Part shown: piece after piece, positions 11,637 through 23,230 of the stretch
Layout: the number at the start of each line of letters is the position of its first letter
Position numbering within the stretch: the stretch's first letter is position 1
Source of the DNA: Aplectana chamaeleonis
Taxonomy: Eukaryota > Nematoda > Chromadorea > Rhabditida > Cosmocercidae
Assembly: GCA_029168955.1 (NCBI GenBank)
Contig: JAPDOI010000287.1
Span: forward strand, 124,001 to 188,000
Direction: 5' to 3'
Length of the DNA stretch: 64,000 nt
Notes under the pieces: model-generated
The model's database searches: none
What the model was told of the DNA's origin: nothing
The model's input: only the letters and a program-made list of their open reading frames with translations
Position numbers and translations under genes: made by a program

Positions 11637-13784
11637 CAGGGGTGTGCGGCAAAGGAATTTGAAATTTCGGCAAACGTCAACGGCAAACCCCAAAATTGAC
11701 TGGCAAACGGCAAACGGCAAAATCTGTTTTGCGCTATAATATGCCAACATTTGTTCAGCCATGTGGTGTACCAAACAATATATCTGCCAGTTACTATGTG
11801 TCTAGCGTTTCACTATCTCTTACAGGAAAAAAAATTCCATATATCGAAGCTACTTGGAAGCCTCATATGATCAGGAAACGCCAGTGGCGCTGTTCTGTAT
11901 GTGATCTGTGCAGGAGTCGATATCAATTTCAACAACACCGTTACCCTATCCCTCGCCGGAGATTATTCTGTTGATTCCTCTCCCTCTATGTAATCAAAGT
12001 CTCAGTACAAGCAGTGCTAAAGATCCAAAGGTTGGGCGTCCTTTTGAGTAGTGCAAAATGTGATTGATCCGCGAAGGATTTAATCTGAAAGGGGCTTGCG
12101 GTCAGCGCGACCCAGCATCGTTAATCCGGGGGCGGGCAGCGAACTCAATATTTTTGTTCCTCTCACTTCAAACTACGCTTGAATGGTTTCCACTGTGAGG
12201 CTACAGGAGTGGAGTGAGACTAGTCTAGCTGAATGCAGAGCTCACGATAAAAGCAGCTTGTGAATTTCCATGGGAAATCAAGAGCTTTGAGGGACATGTT
12301 GATCGAACACACAGAAAGAGAGGCATATAATGACAGTTTGACTGGTATTACGCGCGACGGAAAGCCGCTGCGCTCACGCCGTCGCTGAAGCGCCACGTGC
12401 AGTGCGCTTAGCCAGCCGGACAGCTTTTGGTCGCTTCCCTTTCTGTGTATTCGGCCTACAAGCCGGCATGAGGCCCATTAAAACCCCAATATCGGCCAAA
12501 AGCGAGCAGTAAATCGCTTTACACGGTCCCACACTTGAATGTGGTGCTCTCGCCCCACCCACTTCCCCTGTGGCTACAGAGGAAGTGGAGGAGGGCACAA
12601 CATGTCCAAGTTTCGGGGCCGTATATTGCAAGTGGTTGCTCGTTTTGAGACGGTTTCGACATTGTTGCTGCGATAGATCTTTCGATTTCTGGTGAAAAAT
12701 TGCGGTTTCAATCGCTGCCAATAAAAAATTTTATTTTTTCCTCTTCACACCATTTCTTAACAAACTCAGCTCTGCCATTGAGTCAACCATTCGTTTCAGC
12801 TAATGATTTCGAAATTGGTAATATGAACACCGGCTTTGATGACCGCTGTAAACACTTTTCAATTTTAAAAAAGCTGGACAAAGCATTTGCAGAATTGATC
12901 AATTTCCTGTCACAATTGTTACCATCAGCTCACCAACCGGCGATAAGTGGACTGATCTACACGAGTTTCAACGGGTTCATATGTATGTCTGAAAAAGGCA
13001 ACTTTTAAGCTACAACTTTGTACCACTTTGTTTTGTAATCTTGGAACTTGCGGGAATCGGTGTGCCTCTGGAAAAGAAATTTTCTTTGCCTTTCTGGGAT
13101 TGCCCAAGAATTTGATGAATGAGAAAAGACGTTGGGGGCTCCCAAACAACTTAGAACTTCAACGAACTCCTCTGATTACCTAGTCTAGTCAGGATTTTTT
13201 CATCTGTTTATTTCTATTCACTGCGACGTGGGCGAGAACTAAAGAAAGCGAAAGAAAATGATTTCTTTCAATAATAGTACTTATTACAGGATTAGTTCTG
13301 TTGGAGAAAAAGATGGCTCTGATTTCGGTTTTGGTTGTCATAGTACTGAGCTTCAGGCATCCTTTTTTTAGTTCTAGAAGATGTGAGATTGAAAAATTTG
13401 CTTGACAATTTGGGCGTTTTACCGGTTTGGATTTTGAATATCAAAACCGAGTCGAATTAAGCCCTTCTTGAGAGAGAGAGAGAGCAGGGGGACCTAGTCA
13501 AACTCTTCTGTCATTTGCGCTAGAGATATCAATGTTTTTACCGATTTAGTGGGTACATTTACACACCACATGAGCTGGAACTAGTAGCTGAAACTAGTCA
13601 AAATAATTACTTGTAGCAGCTTCGAATCGCTGACCAATACAGAAACTGCGGTGAGGGCAAATTTTGTAGTTTTGAAGCATTTTTGCCGGAAATTTGCCGT
13701 TTTAGACGAAAATTTCGGCAAACGGCAACGGCAAACCCCAAAATTAGCCGGCAAACGGCAAACGGCGATTGCCGCACACCACTG
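11637..13784. mobile_element. Non-autonomous hAT-type element with 8-bp TSD
   Basis: The left end is CAGGGGTGTGCGGCAA and the right end, read inverted, is CAGTGGTGTGCGGCAA. The 8-bp word GTCAACAT flanks both sides (11629-11636 and 13785-13792). A 5'-CAG terminus plus an 8-bp duplication is diagnostic of the hAT superfamily. Both subterminal regions carry GGCAAACGGCAA repeats, typical of hAT transposase binding regions. No transposase frame survives in the 2.15 kb. It was inserted into the 76-bp tandem array that resumes immediately to the right. Confidence 0.85.
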
Positions 13785-14025
13785 GTCAACATCCAGGGGG
13801 TCATCATCCACGAAAAATTTTTGTGCCCGCGCTTCGCGAAAATCAATGTTTATCACTGGGGTCAACATCCACGGGGTCATCATCCACGAAAAATTTTTGT
13901 GCCCGCGCTTCGCGAAAATCAATGTTTATCACTGGGGTCAACATCCATGGGGTCATCATCCACGAAAAATTTTTGCGCCCGCGCTTCGCGAAAATCAATG
14001 TTTATCACTGTGTTCAACATCCACG
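13785..14025. repeat. 76-bp tandem repeat, three units plus partial
   Basis: The unit is GTCAACATCCACGGGGTCAT, a CATCCACGAAAAATTTTTG block, CCCGCGCTTCGCGAAAATC, then AATGTTTATCACTGGG. Copies start near 13785, 13861 and 13937, with a diverged fourth. A decayed unit at about 11590-11636 lies left of the hAT element, so the array was split by that insertion. Long open frames here arise only because the repeat lacks stops. Confidence 0.9.
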
Positions 14026-14892
14026 AGTGCCTGCCTTTTTCATACAGAACGACTGCGTCGGCCACACAAGGTCTTTTTTTTTCAATCTTTCTCGTCCAGG
14101 TTTTTCATACGTATCGACAGTGTAGGCCATGGCAGATCACGCCCAACTCTGACCGAGGCCTAAACCGCCTCGTCCTACTGAGTGCTCACTCGGCACTTCA
14201 GAGCATGCCCTGTAGTGGAGCTTCGAGGATCTTGAGAGTATTCCAAATCGTAGGAGCCTCTAGAAAGGAATTTAGAGTCATTTCTCATCGCCGGCATCGA
14301 CTGCTGGAGCGATGTCTTCCCCGTACCACCATCAACGGCCTACAGTGCGATGGTCCCTCACGGCTGATTCCCAGAGGGGTAATACCCTTTTCGCAGAAGT
14401 GGCGGCAAGGATGTAACCTCCCTTACGGTCGGCACTGCCCCCACGATCTCTGCTGCGGTACATGGTAAATGAGACGCGTGACGCGTCTGGCCGAAATGGT
14501 CAGATGGTGCGGTATGGATAAAACATTACAATATTGTGCGTTTGGGCAATACAGCATGATGGTACGGGTCTGGAAGGCAGGATCGGGCTGCGAAAGCACC
14601 TACTTCGCCTCAGACCCGTCTAAGAGAGGGCAGTGGTACGGTTTGCTCACCTTATGGCTACGTGCGTGAATTTGTCAGCTGACGGCTGGCTTACCATCCT
14701 AAAAGTGCTTGATAGTGCGAGTCCGCCGGCATCGCTTTCCCCTCCCCTTTGCCACTATATTTCTGAGCACAAAACATTTGAGCGTTTTGAATATCTGCTC
14801 ACGAAAAGGAATGATGGATATTGAAGGACTTTGAATGTTTGGACAAAAAAGGTCTTTCGTTTTTCGATAAAAACTGTTTGACAGTTTCTTCG
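14026..14892. other. No gene recognised
   Basis: GC-moderate sequence with one motif reminiscent of repeat interiors (GAGACGCGTGACGCGTCTGG near 14471 can self-pair). The long plus frame entering from the tandem array stops at 14468 and has no domain. Confidence 0.35.
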
Positions 14893-15310
14893 TACTCAGA
14901 CAATGGGGCGGACCGACCGCGGGCAAAAAATCCCTCTTCGTACCGACCGCGTGCCACTATCGTACTGACGACGGGCTAAAATTGCATTTCTTACCGAATG
15001 AGCGCATTTGAGTACTGACCGCGCACACGAAATAGTTCTCACGGTCTGTACGTCTAAGCTACAAACCCCTCGCAAACTTCCATAAACGCGTACTGACCGC
15101 GCGCATTCATCCATGCAAACGGTCAGCACAAAATAGGCGTTTTTCGCCGCGTTCGGTACGAAAGCCCACGCGGTTAGTACGCAAGTGCTCGCGTTCAGAA
15201 CGCGACCGCCCGCGTTCAGCACGCAAGAAAACTGGTGGGTGAGGTTGGTTTGTCAGTTCGCGTTGTCGATACCCAAGTGTTCGCGGTCGGTCCTCTCCAT
15301 TGTCTGAGTA
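14893..15310. mobile_element. MITE with GTACTGACCGCG internal repeats
   Basis: About 418 bp bounded by TACTCAGACAATGGGGCGG and the inverted TCCATTGTCTGAGTAG, continuing inward as GACCGACCGCG on both sides. The interior is a degenerate iteration of GTACTGACCGCG / GTACCGACCGCG in both orientations. A truncated relative begins at 23038. Confidence 0.85.
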
Positions 15311-15675
15311 GCTATGAGCGAATTTCAGAACATTGAATTTGCTAAAAAGTTCTCACTATTACTTCCACGCGGCGATCCAATACGTTTGCATTCTTCAGGT
15401 GCGCAAGATCATCAAGGGAATGCACAAACTTGAAGAAATCATGCAGAAGCGGACGAATGGCGAAAATGGATCAGTTCTGAACGCGATTGCGGAACTAGAT
15501 CACATTTAGTGTGATGAAGTTTTTTTTTTTTAATTGGTCAAGTCTGCGATTATGTCGTGTTTATATCGATGTTTTCATTTCGTAGAGCAAGATAAAATTA
15601 ATGAAATATTTTTGACCATTTTCTTTTACATTTAGGGGTTGCTCCACATTAGCAGAGGTCGCGAAAACTGCAGTA
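15311..15675. other. No gene recognised
   Basis: AT-rich spacer with a poly(T) run near 15525. It ends at the start of a GC-rich minisatellite. Nothing further seen. Confidence 0.4.
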
Positions 15676-16460
15676 GTGTTGAATGAGCCGGAGGAGGAGC
15701 TCTGGAAACGGCCGCAGGGCACCGAAGGCGGAAGCAAGGGCACCTTGAAGGTGCCGGAGCATTGGCACCGGATGCGGCAGCAGGGGCACCTTAAAAGTGC
15801 CGGAGCACGAGAACCAAACGCGGTTGCGGGGGCACTCTCCAAGTGCTGGAGCAGCGGCGCCAAACGCGGCAGTAGGAGCACCTTAGAAGTGCCGGAGCAG
15901 GGGCACCGAGCGCGGCTGCAGGGGCACCGAAGGCAGCAGCAGGGGGGGGACGAATCCGCCCACTTTGGCTGTCGAAGCCCACATCCTCGACCGCTCCGAC
16001 GGCTGTCGAACGGGGCACCCATCCCCAGTTTGCCTGAGTCATCGAACACTCACTCATCGACTCTCACTTTGATATCATCACTGCATCACATACTCAGGCG
16101 AACTGGGGATCGGAGCTCCGTCCGACAGCCGTCGGAGCGGTCGAGGACGTACTCATGCAAACTGGGGATCGGATCCCCGTCCGACAGCTGTCGGAGCGGT
16201 CGAGGACGTGTGCTTCGACAGCCAAAATGGGTGGAGTCGTTTCCCTGCTGCTGCATTCGGTGCCCCTGCAGCCGCCTTCGGTGCCCTGGCATTTTTAATG
16301 TGCCCCTGCAACCGCTTTCGTCCCCCCCCCGCTCCGGCTCTTTTAAGGTGCCCCTGCTCCGGCTCTATTAAAGAGCCCCTGCAACCGCCTTCGGTGCCCT
16401 GCTTCCGCATTTTCAGGTGCTTCTGCTACCACTGTCGACGCCTGCTCCGCGAACTTTGAC
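15676..16460. repeat. GC-rich hairpin minisatellite
   Basis: Irregular units of about 60-66 bp are built on GGCACCTTNNAAGGTGCCGG-like hairpins (variants GGCACCTTAAAAGTGCC, GGCACTCTCCAAGTGCT) separated by GGAGCAGGGGCACCG and GGCAGCAGGGG. The right part (about 15960-16220) contains inverted copies of CTCCGACGGCTGTCG and GGGGATCGG blocks. Related sequence lies at 22190-22480. Long frames in both strands are composition artefacts. Confidence 0.75.
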
Positions 16461-18504
16461 GATTTTAGGCGATTTGAGACCTAATCACAGCAAATGCCGT
16501 AGGTGTCGGCGTATATCCTTGCCTTGATGTTATAATCGACGTTATACAAACCATTAACGAACTCGCGCATCCGAAAAATTCAGGACAAGTGGTAGTAATG
16601 ATCCCTCCTGTGCTATAGATGGAGAAATTGTCATAAAAAATTCAAACGGTTCCCGTATTTTCGAGAAGAAGAATACACCAGCTGACTCACAGTCTGTTCT
16701 CATTATCGCTTAGAAGCCCTTTCAGCGATGATTTGTGTTCTGAAGTTTCCCTCCCAAAACAGTGCATAGGCCTCCAAATATTACTCAAAATACGAAGCAG
16801 CAGCAAAAGCGCACCAAATGCCTGATTTTGGCCTGGCACGTTCTGGCCTGTTTGGTACAATGATAAAGTTCTTGATGGTTGTGACCGGTAAATAGTGGGG
16901 ACAATCGAGGATGGAAGAATATGTCATGCAAAGCAGTATTAGTCAGGATTCGAGGGAGAGAACGGAGCAACAGGGAGGATGAGATTTTAGAGGACGCGCT
17001 CACAAGAGATCTCGTTGCCACAAAAAACAGTTCCTCTGAAAGTAAAGAGATGGGGTGAGAATGCAGCTTTTTGTGTAATTCTGGCGCGCACTTCTGAATT
17101 TCTTTGTCATTTCAGCTCTAAATCGTCAATTCGGCTCTTCCGTGCGACCGAGTAATCGTTTTAGCAAATAGCCCTAAATTTGAAGATTTTGTTAACACTG
17201 CCGGATAGAGATAAATCCGGAGCTGGTTCTGATGGGGGAGGGATTGAAAAACTGCAACCATTTCCAGTTTGCACCTTCCCAAAGGTTCTAACCCATTGGA
17301 AAGATTAGGGAACTTTTTGCATTCACTTTAAAGGCATTGTACGCGCAGGAAGCCGTATATTATTTTTTCATGTTTTTGTGTAGCTTGGCCTCTCTTCTGA
17401 ACAAATATGTCGAAGGCGCCCATGAAAAACCTCCATTTGTAAAGAAAATTCATTCGGAACACATTGTCAATACGAATTTAAATTTCGCGCCAAAATCGTT
17501 CCTGAGGTTTTTCTGCATTTGGGGGCCTCTTCACAGTTATTTTCGAAGTTTTTCTACATGTGAAGTTTGTGCCGTAACTGTTTTTCATGTTGTCTGCCAC
17601 TCGATTCTACATTCTATGAAAAAGTGCTAGATGACTGGGGAGAACTGGTGGCGCATCCTCATCTTCAACCTCTCACAACCTCATAACCCTAAGTTTTTGA
17701 AGCGCTAAACCTCACCGGTGTGGTCTACCGGGCTCATTCATGAAATTGAGCTCAAAAAATGGAAATTGATTTTTAGCGGGAACTATGTCCTTAATAATCA
17801 TAAAATGCAAGTCTCTATATTAGGTGAATGATTTGGAGACAAGCCTCACCTCACCTTCAGTGCCAAAATTTCATGTTCTACGGTTACTTGCTGGTTGCTA
17901 AGTTGTGTGTTGGCGTGCATTTCTGAAATGTAAGGCGAGTTAGGCTCAACTTTACAAAGCCATTGTAGAAAGATGGGCTCGCTAAAAATGACTAAGGATT
18001 TCGTTTGTAGTAAAATGCGGTGCAATTTGTTTTATTGGATCCGCCCTTCAACTAAATTTTTCAGATGGTACGAAAATGGTTGATTTGGCCCTTGTTGGTA
18101 TTAATATGCAGACAACGTTATCACTAGAATGTGGTGAAATTGTTGCAAATGGATTTGGAAAGCGCTCATCCAAGCCGAATCACGCATCAGAAGGAATCTC
18201 GAGTCAAGGGTAATTGGGAGGAATTAAGATCAAGGATAAGTCCAGCAACAGAGCAGAAAACGTTCTGGCATATTGTGCACTGTGAAAGTGGCAATATCAC
18301 ATAAGAACTGTCCTATTGTCGTAATTTAAAATGTCTCGATTGGACGAGTAATTCGAATATATTCTTTTGAATGTTCCAGAATATGTGTGTTTCTCGAAGA
18401 CAGCCATTTTAAATTAAGAATACGCTCAAGCAAGGCGTCTTTGAAATTTTTGAATGAACGACGTTATCGAATATCTCGTTTATCAAAAAAAAAATGAATG
18501 AATA
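16461..18504. repeat. Dispersed repeat (16740-17095) and unassigned DNA
   Basis: The block 16740-17095 matches 22640-23010 in the same orientation at roughly 75 percent by eye (shared GTTGCCAC, CTCTGAGAGTAAAGAGATG and related phrases). Both lie next to GC-rich minisatellites, so 15.7-17.1 kb and 22.2-23.0 kb are probably two copies of one element. A MITE-like terminus TTTAAAGGCATTGTACGCGC sits at about 17327, but I did not find its partner. The rest shows no gene. Confidence 0.5.
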
Positions 18505-18702
18505 CTTAAAGATAAGCAAGCATTAATAAAAATCGCGTTAATTAGGGGGCCGGCCGACACCGGTAATTAGTCGTTATACTTTGTTTATGAGCGTTTTTCC
18601 CGCGAATTTCTGGGTTTTTTCACTTATTTTCACTTTTGTGATGGCCAAATCTACATTCTCATGAAGAGAGCTCAGAAGTCGTTTTTATAGCGAGCCCTGC
18701 CT
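18505..18702. mobile_element. MITE family 1, truncated copy
   Basis: The end GAGCCCTGCCTTTAA is at the right and the interior landmarks GGCCGGCCGACACCGG and CACTTTTGTGATGGCCA run in reverse order. The other half is missing. It lies about 65 bp from a full copy. Confidence 0.75.
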
Positions 18703-18767
18703 TTAAGGTCAAATGGGGCACATCAGATTTTTCTCGAACGATCGGAAAAAATTGAAACGCTGTCCTT

Positions 18768-19166
18768 TAAAGGCATGGTTCGCGATAAAAACGACTTCCG
18801 AGCTCTCTTCATGAGAATGTAGATTCGGCCATCACAAAGATGAAATTATGTGAAAAAACCCGGAAATTCGCGGGTTTTTTTAACGCGATTTTTACTAAGG
18901 CTTGCTTATCCGCCATTTATTTTGCTGTTAAAGTAATCAGTAGTCTCCAGATATGTATAGAAATCAGTTTAGAAGCAAAATAAAAGTTAACAAAACAGGG
19001 TTTTACACAAATCTCGATAATTGGGGGGCGGGAGGGCACCAAGCCATAACTTGTTCCTGAGCGTTTTTTCTCCAACTTTTTACTCATTTTCGCTTTTGTG
19101 ATGGTCAGATCTACAATTTCATGAGGATAGTTTTAAAACCGATTTTATCGAGAACCCTGCCTTTAA
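18768..19166. mobile_element. MITE family 1, copy B
   Basis: Bounded by AAAGGCATGGTTCGCGATAA and inverted TATCGAGAACCCTGCCTTTAA-type ends. It is shorter than copy A through loss of the GGCCGGCC segment. No coding capacity. Confidence 0.8.
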
Positions 19167-19807
19167 GGGATTCGAAAGGATAAACGGAAAATTCATACAA
19201 ATATGTGAATCATCTCCAATCTCCGTATATTTACTGAATACTTCAACATTTGTTTAGTGGCCGAATATTCGATTGTCCTCTTCCAGAATTGACCGCATAT
19301 TTGAAAAACCACGTAAGTTAAATACACGAAGTGATGGTGTATCGTCTGTGTTCCTTTTGTAGGAAGCCATATCCTCTCTTTTTCGAAGTAAAATTTGTTT
19401 CCGTTCAATGCTCATCTTGCGGCGTCTCCTTAACACCTCACTAACCTCATGCTGCGTCTACTTAACCCCTCACTAACTCACTCTCTTTACAATCACCCCG
19501 CACAAGCACGTGAGGGAACAGAGAAAATTTGGCTCCGAAACATAGGATATGTTGCGTACGCGCCGAGATATTATCAATAAGGTTCTGATATCGTTGCTTC
19601 CGAGCGTGCTACTTAGGCCCAGTGCATAGTTGCGTCGTGGCGTCGGGATGCGGTGTTAGGCTTAGGTCATACTAGTCGCGCAGCGCGACCACTACAGTGG
19701 ATCTGTTCCAGAGTCTCGACAGATTCTAGTGCAGCTAAAAGAAGCAGCACTTGTGCTACACAGAAGCATTTGTGCAACACACCTGGGCAGGGACTCTGAC
19801 AAGGGTA
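19167..19807. other. No gene recognised
   Basis: AT-rich, with short frames of no recognised family. The segment just left of 19808 is GC-richer and contains the palindromic word GTCGCGCAGCGCGAC. Confidence 0.35.
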
Positions 19808-20842
19808 GTATACAAAGCGTAGGTCGGATCTGCCAAAACGACTAGTATGGTTAGTATCTCTTCTGGCTCAATAGTAAAAATGCGCAGCATCTCGCCCCGA
19901 GCCGCAGGTTCAAAAAAGTTATGAGCATTTTTCAAGCCTCGCGAAAAGGCAAGGGTATCCATCAGGCATTTTTTTAAAGTTTCAAAAAATTCTCTCGGAT
20001 TCAGCTCAAAAACTGTTTGTAGGGATAATCTAGGGTGGTGAACACGAATCTGGAGTCCATTTGTCGAAGTTCCGAGGTTTACTGTAGGTTACGGTAGGCA
20101 ACATGTCATTTAGGGGTCAAAACCCATCTTAGTAATTTGAAAATCGACAAACGGACGTTAAGTTCGTATTTTTCACCCCGAATTACCCCGTATACAAATT
20201 TTGAGTAAAATCTGAGATTTTTACCAAACTACCGTACACCCACCGTAAGCTACCGTAATCTGCGAATAATCGACGAACGGACTCCAGATTCGTGTTTAAC
20301 ACTTCACATAACCCTCAGCAAATGATTTTGAGACACATATTTTTCCCTCGAAATTTTCCCCGGTTGGGAAGCTTCAAACGAAATTAGCCGACAACTTCGG
20401 AAAATTGACTAATAAACTACAGATTCGTGATCAGCGCTCCGAAAAAACCCCTGAGCGAATTTCAAGTTAGATCTGGAACATTTTTCTCAAACGCTTCCAG
20501 AGCCTTCAGTTGGTAGAAACAAACGCCCAACCAAAAATAGGTACAAGTCCAAAACGCTGTCCGTCTGGACAAAATATGGAAAATGTGTCTTCGCCCAAAC
20601 TTTGCTCAAGGGGGTAGTTTTGGGCACTGAACACATTTATGAGGTCCGTTTCCGGATTTTCCGAAGACTAAAGCGCTTCTTGGAAGGTACGATAAGCCCT
20701 AAAAATGCGCCTTTTAAGCTCGTAACTTCTTGGAACCTGCAGGTCGGGGCGGGATACTGCGCAGTTTTACTATTGAGCCACAAGAGATACCTACGACACT
20801 AGTCCTTTTGGCAGATCCGACTTACGCTTTGTATACTTCTTT
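19808..20842. mobile_element. Long-TIR element, about 1.0 kb
   Basis: Arms of about 118 bp (19808-19925 and 20725-20842) are inverted copies: GTATACAAAGCGTAGGTCGG on the left, CCGACTTACGCTTTGTATAC on the right, extending through GGCTCAATAGTAAAA. The interior carries phrases such as CGAATCTGGAGTCC that recur at 7785-8430 and 43780-44450. No transposase frame, so a non-autonomous element. Confidence 0.75.
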
Positions 20843-22084
20843 TATGAGTAAGCATGCCGCGGCAGTGCCAGAAAAGTACCGCGACCCTCCATTGTGCCGC
20901 TATAGTCCCACGGTAAGCAGCTCCGTGATGATTACTGTGCCGTGGAGATTCTGTTGCAGTGTCTTGAGGGTCGACAACGCAGCGAAATCGCCGCGACAGT
21001 ATCGCGGCAGTTCCGTGTTGGAACCGCACGATCTCCGCGAGGATGCATCAGCGACCACGCGTCGACTACGATTTACTGTTCTGTGTGGTAGAACGAGATT
21101 GTTGCTGGTTCAATATCCGGAATTTGACGTACATCCCGGATCTGCTAGGTCGCAATAACGATGATACCCTCTGTCCCTATCAGATTGAGGACGTAAGCAC
21201 CGCAGGTGTGTATTTTTGTTCGTGGGCCCACCCAGTTGTATTATGACCCATTTTATATGAGTTGCTCGCAGTCGGCCCTATTTTTGTCAGAGCGAAGCCA
21301 CCGTTCGCAGAGCCACAGCGGAGCCATAGCGGAGCGCAGCTTCACTACCACGGAGCCGCATCGGCGCTACCGCGGAGCCACGCAGGGGCGGCATGAAATT
21401 GCCGTTACGACTCCGCGATAGTGCCGCTTCGGTGCCTGTAAGAGCCGAAGCCGCTTTCTCGCGAAGCTGCATCGGCGAGTTCTTTGATTCCCACGAGGTC
21501 CCACATGCCTTGTTTTTGTTCATTTGATGCCTTGAAATAGAGCTACTCCCTTAAATTGGAATTATCAAAATGTTGACAAAAGTAATGAAAAAAGGGAAAA
21601 AAGTAGAGCGGCACATGTGAATAACTTTCGGGTGAATCTGAGAGATGAGGTTTTCTGCCGTTTGCCGATTGCCGGCCATTTTTGGAATTTTCTTGCCGAT
21701 TGCTGTTTGCCGAAATCTCAAAATCGTTTGCCGCACATCCCTGCTTCCAATCGTGGCGAAAGCAAACCTGGGGCTCGAGTGCTAGGTTTTCAAGAGATTT
21801 CGGTGTTCAGGTGACCAGTCTCGTTCAACAATTGTTCAAAAACCACCAGAAGTGCTTAGTATGAGCAAAGAGAGTTAGATTGGAAAGTTTTTTTCAGCAA
21901 GTTAAAGTCCAAAAACGGAATTAGTACCCGAAATAAACTGGAACAATATACAAGCGAACAAAACGAACACCTGAAGAGTGAATGCACGAGAGAACAGCGA
22001 AAGGGAAAGAGCAAGCGCTGTCGAGTTGACAGGAGTCGAATAGAAAGTTGATCAATGACGTGATTTCACGCGCTCGATAGTGCT
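20843..22084. other. GC-rich repeats and a hAT-type end; no gene
   Basis: At 21290-21420 the word CGGAGCCA / GCGGAGCCACAG repeats irregularly. At about 21655-21743 the sequence carries GCCGTTTGCCGATTGCCGG subterminal repeats and ends GCCGCACATCCCTG, the inverted right end of the hAT-type family at 11637. I did not find its left end. Confidence 0.5.
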
Positions 22085-22489
22085 GACGGCAGAAGGCCGG
22101 CGCTTGCACAGCCTGCCGGCCAAAAGCCAGCGCTGGTATTTTCAGCAGGTGCACCGGCTGTCCGCCGGCCGAATCCATATCTGACGTACTCTACGGCGCT
22201 CCGATCCCTAGTTTGCCTGAGTAAGCTCCGACAGCCAAAGTGGGCGGAGCAGTTCCCCCTGCTGCTGCATTCGGTGCCCCTGCAGCTGCGTTCAGTGCCT
22301 CTCCTCCGGCTTTTTTAGGTGCCCCTGCTGCCGCCTTCGATGTCCCTGCTTCAGCCATTTCTAAATGCCCCCGCTGCCGCTTTCGGTGCTCCTGCTCATG
22401 CATTTCCATTGTGCCTCTGCTGCCGCCGTCGATGTCTGCTCCGTGTTTTTGGTCCATGCGGCAGCTTTCGGAGCCTCTATTCAAGTGAT
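22085..22489. repeat. Copy of 6585-6705 repeat plus hairpin minisatellite
   Basis: 22085-22225 is the inverted counterpart of 6585-6705. From about 22240 the sequence becomes GCAGC/GGTGCCCCTGC-type minisatellite related to 15676-16460. Both can fold extensively. No coding evidence. Confidence 0.6.
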
Positions 22490-23037
22490 GAGATCCCAGA
22501 ATGTGATAAAACGCAACAAACGGTCAAGCTGTTTCATTTTCCATATAGATGTATAATTAACAAAAACAACATTGACTTACAAAATAATCCCTTTTTTTGA
22601 AAACATGATATAATCGTTGACTCACATGTTGCTTTTCTAACATGTTCACGATGGTTTGTGTTCTCGATTTTCCCACTCAAAACAGTGCGTAGGCCACCAA
22701 ATGTTACTACAAACACGAAGAAACGGAAGAAAACACACTAAACGCCTCATTTTGGTCAAATACTTTTCTGACTAGGACTAGTTGTTCGGTAGGATGATCG
22801 AGTTCTCAGTGGTTGTGACTGGTGCATACAATAGAGAACGTAATATGCCGAGCAAAACAGTATAAGTTAGGAATAAAAGCAGAGAATCGAGCAACAAACA
22901 GTAGGGGATTTAAAAAAACTGGTGCAAGAATATTTCGTTGCCACTCCAAACAGTTTCTCTGAGAGTAAAGAGATGGGTGAGAATACAGCTTACATGTTAT
23001 TCTGGCGCTCTTCCCAATTTCGTCGTCATTTCGCTTC
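22490..23037. repeat. Second copy of the 16.7-17.1 kb repeat
   Basis: About 22640-23010 aligns with 16740-17095 in the same orientation, with many substitutions and small indels. A short diverged relative on the opposite strand is at 3373-3560. No intact frame is shared by all three. Confidence 0.5.
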
Positions 23038-23230
23038 TACTCAGACAATGGGGTAGACCGACCACGGGAGAGAAATCGTGTCTCGTACCGACCGCGTACC
23101 ATTATCGCACTGACCGCGTGCAAAAAATTTATTCCGTACCGAACGCGGTCATTTGCGTACTGACCGTGTCGCGAACGCGATGGAATTCATGGTCCCTAGC
23201 ACGATGCGAACGCATCATGCATGGACCGAC
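23038..23230. mobile_element. Truncated copy of the TACTCAGACAATGGGG MITE
   Basis: Starts TACTCAGACAATGGGGTAG and continues with GACCGACCACGG and iterated GTACCGACCGCG / GCACTGACCGCG, as at 14893. The matching right end was not found before the GCGNANTA-rich region begins. Confidence 0.7.

Noticed and set aside
13651..14468. Three overlapping plus-strand frames of 118-261 residues
   Set aside because: They run through the 76-bp tandem array. Repeated protein motifs in all three frames show the openness comes from the repeat, not from selection.
15561..16459. Pro/Cys/Ala-rich frames on both strands
   Set aside because: GC-rich hairpin minisatellite with few stop codons; both strands and several frames are open at once.
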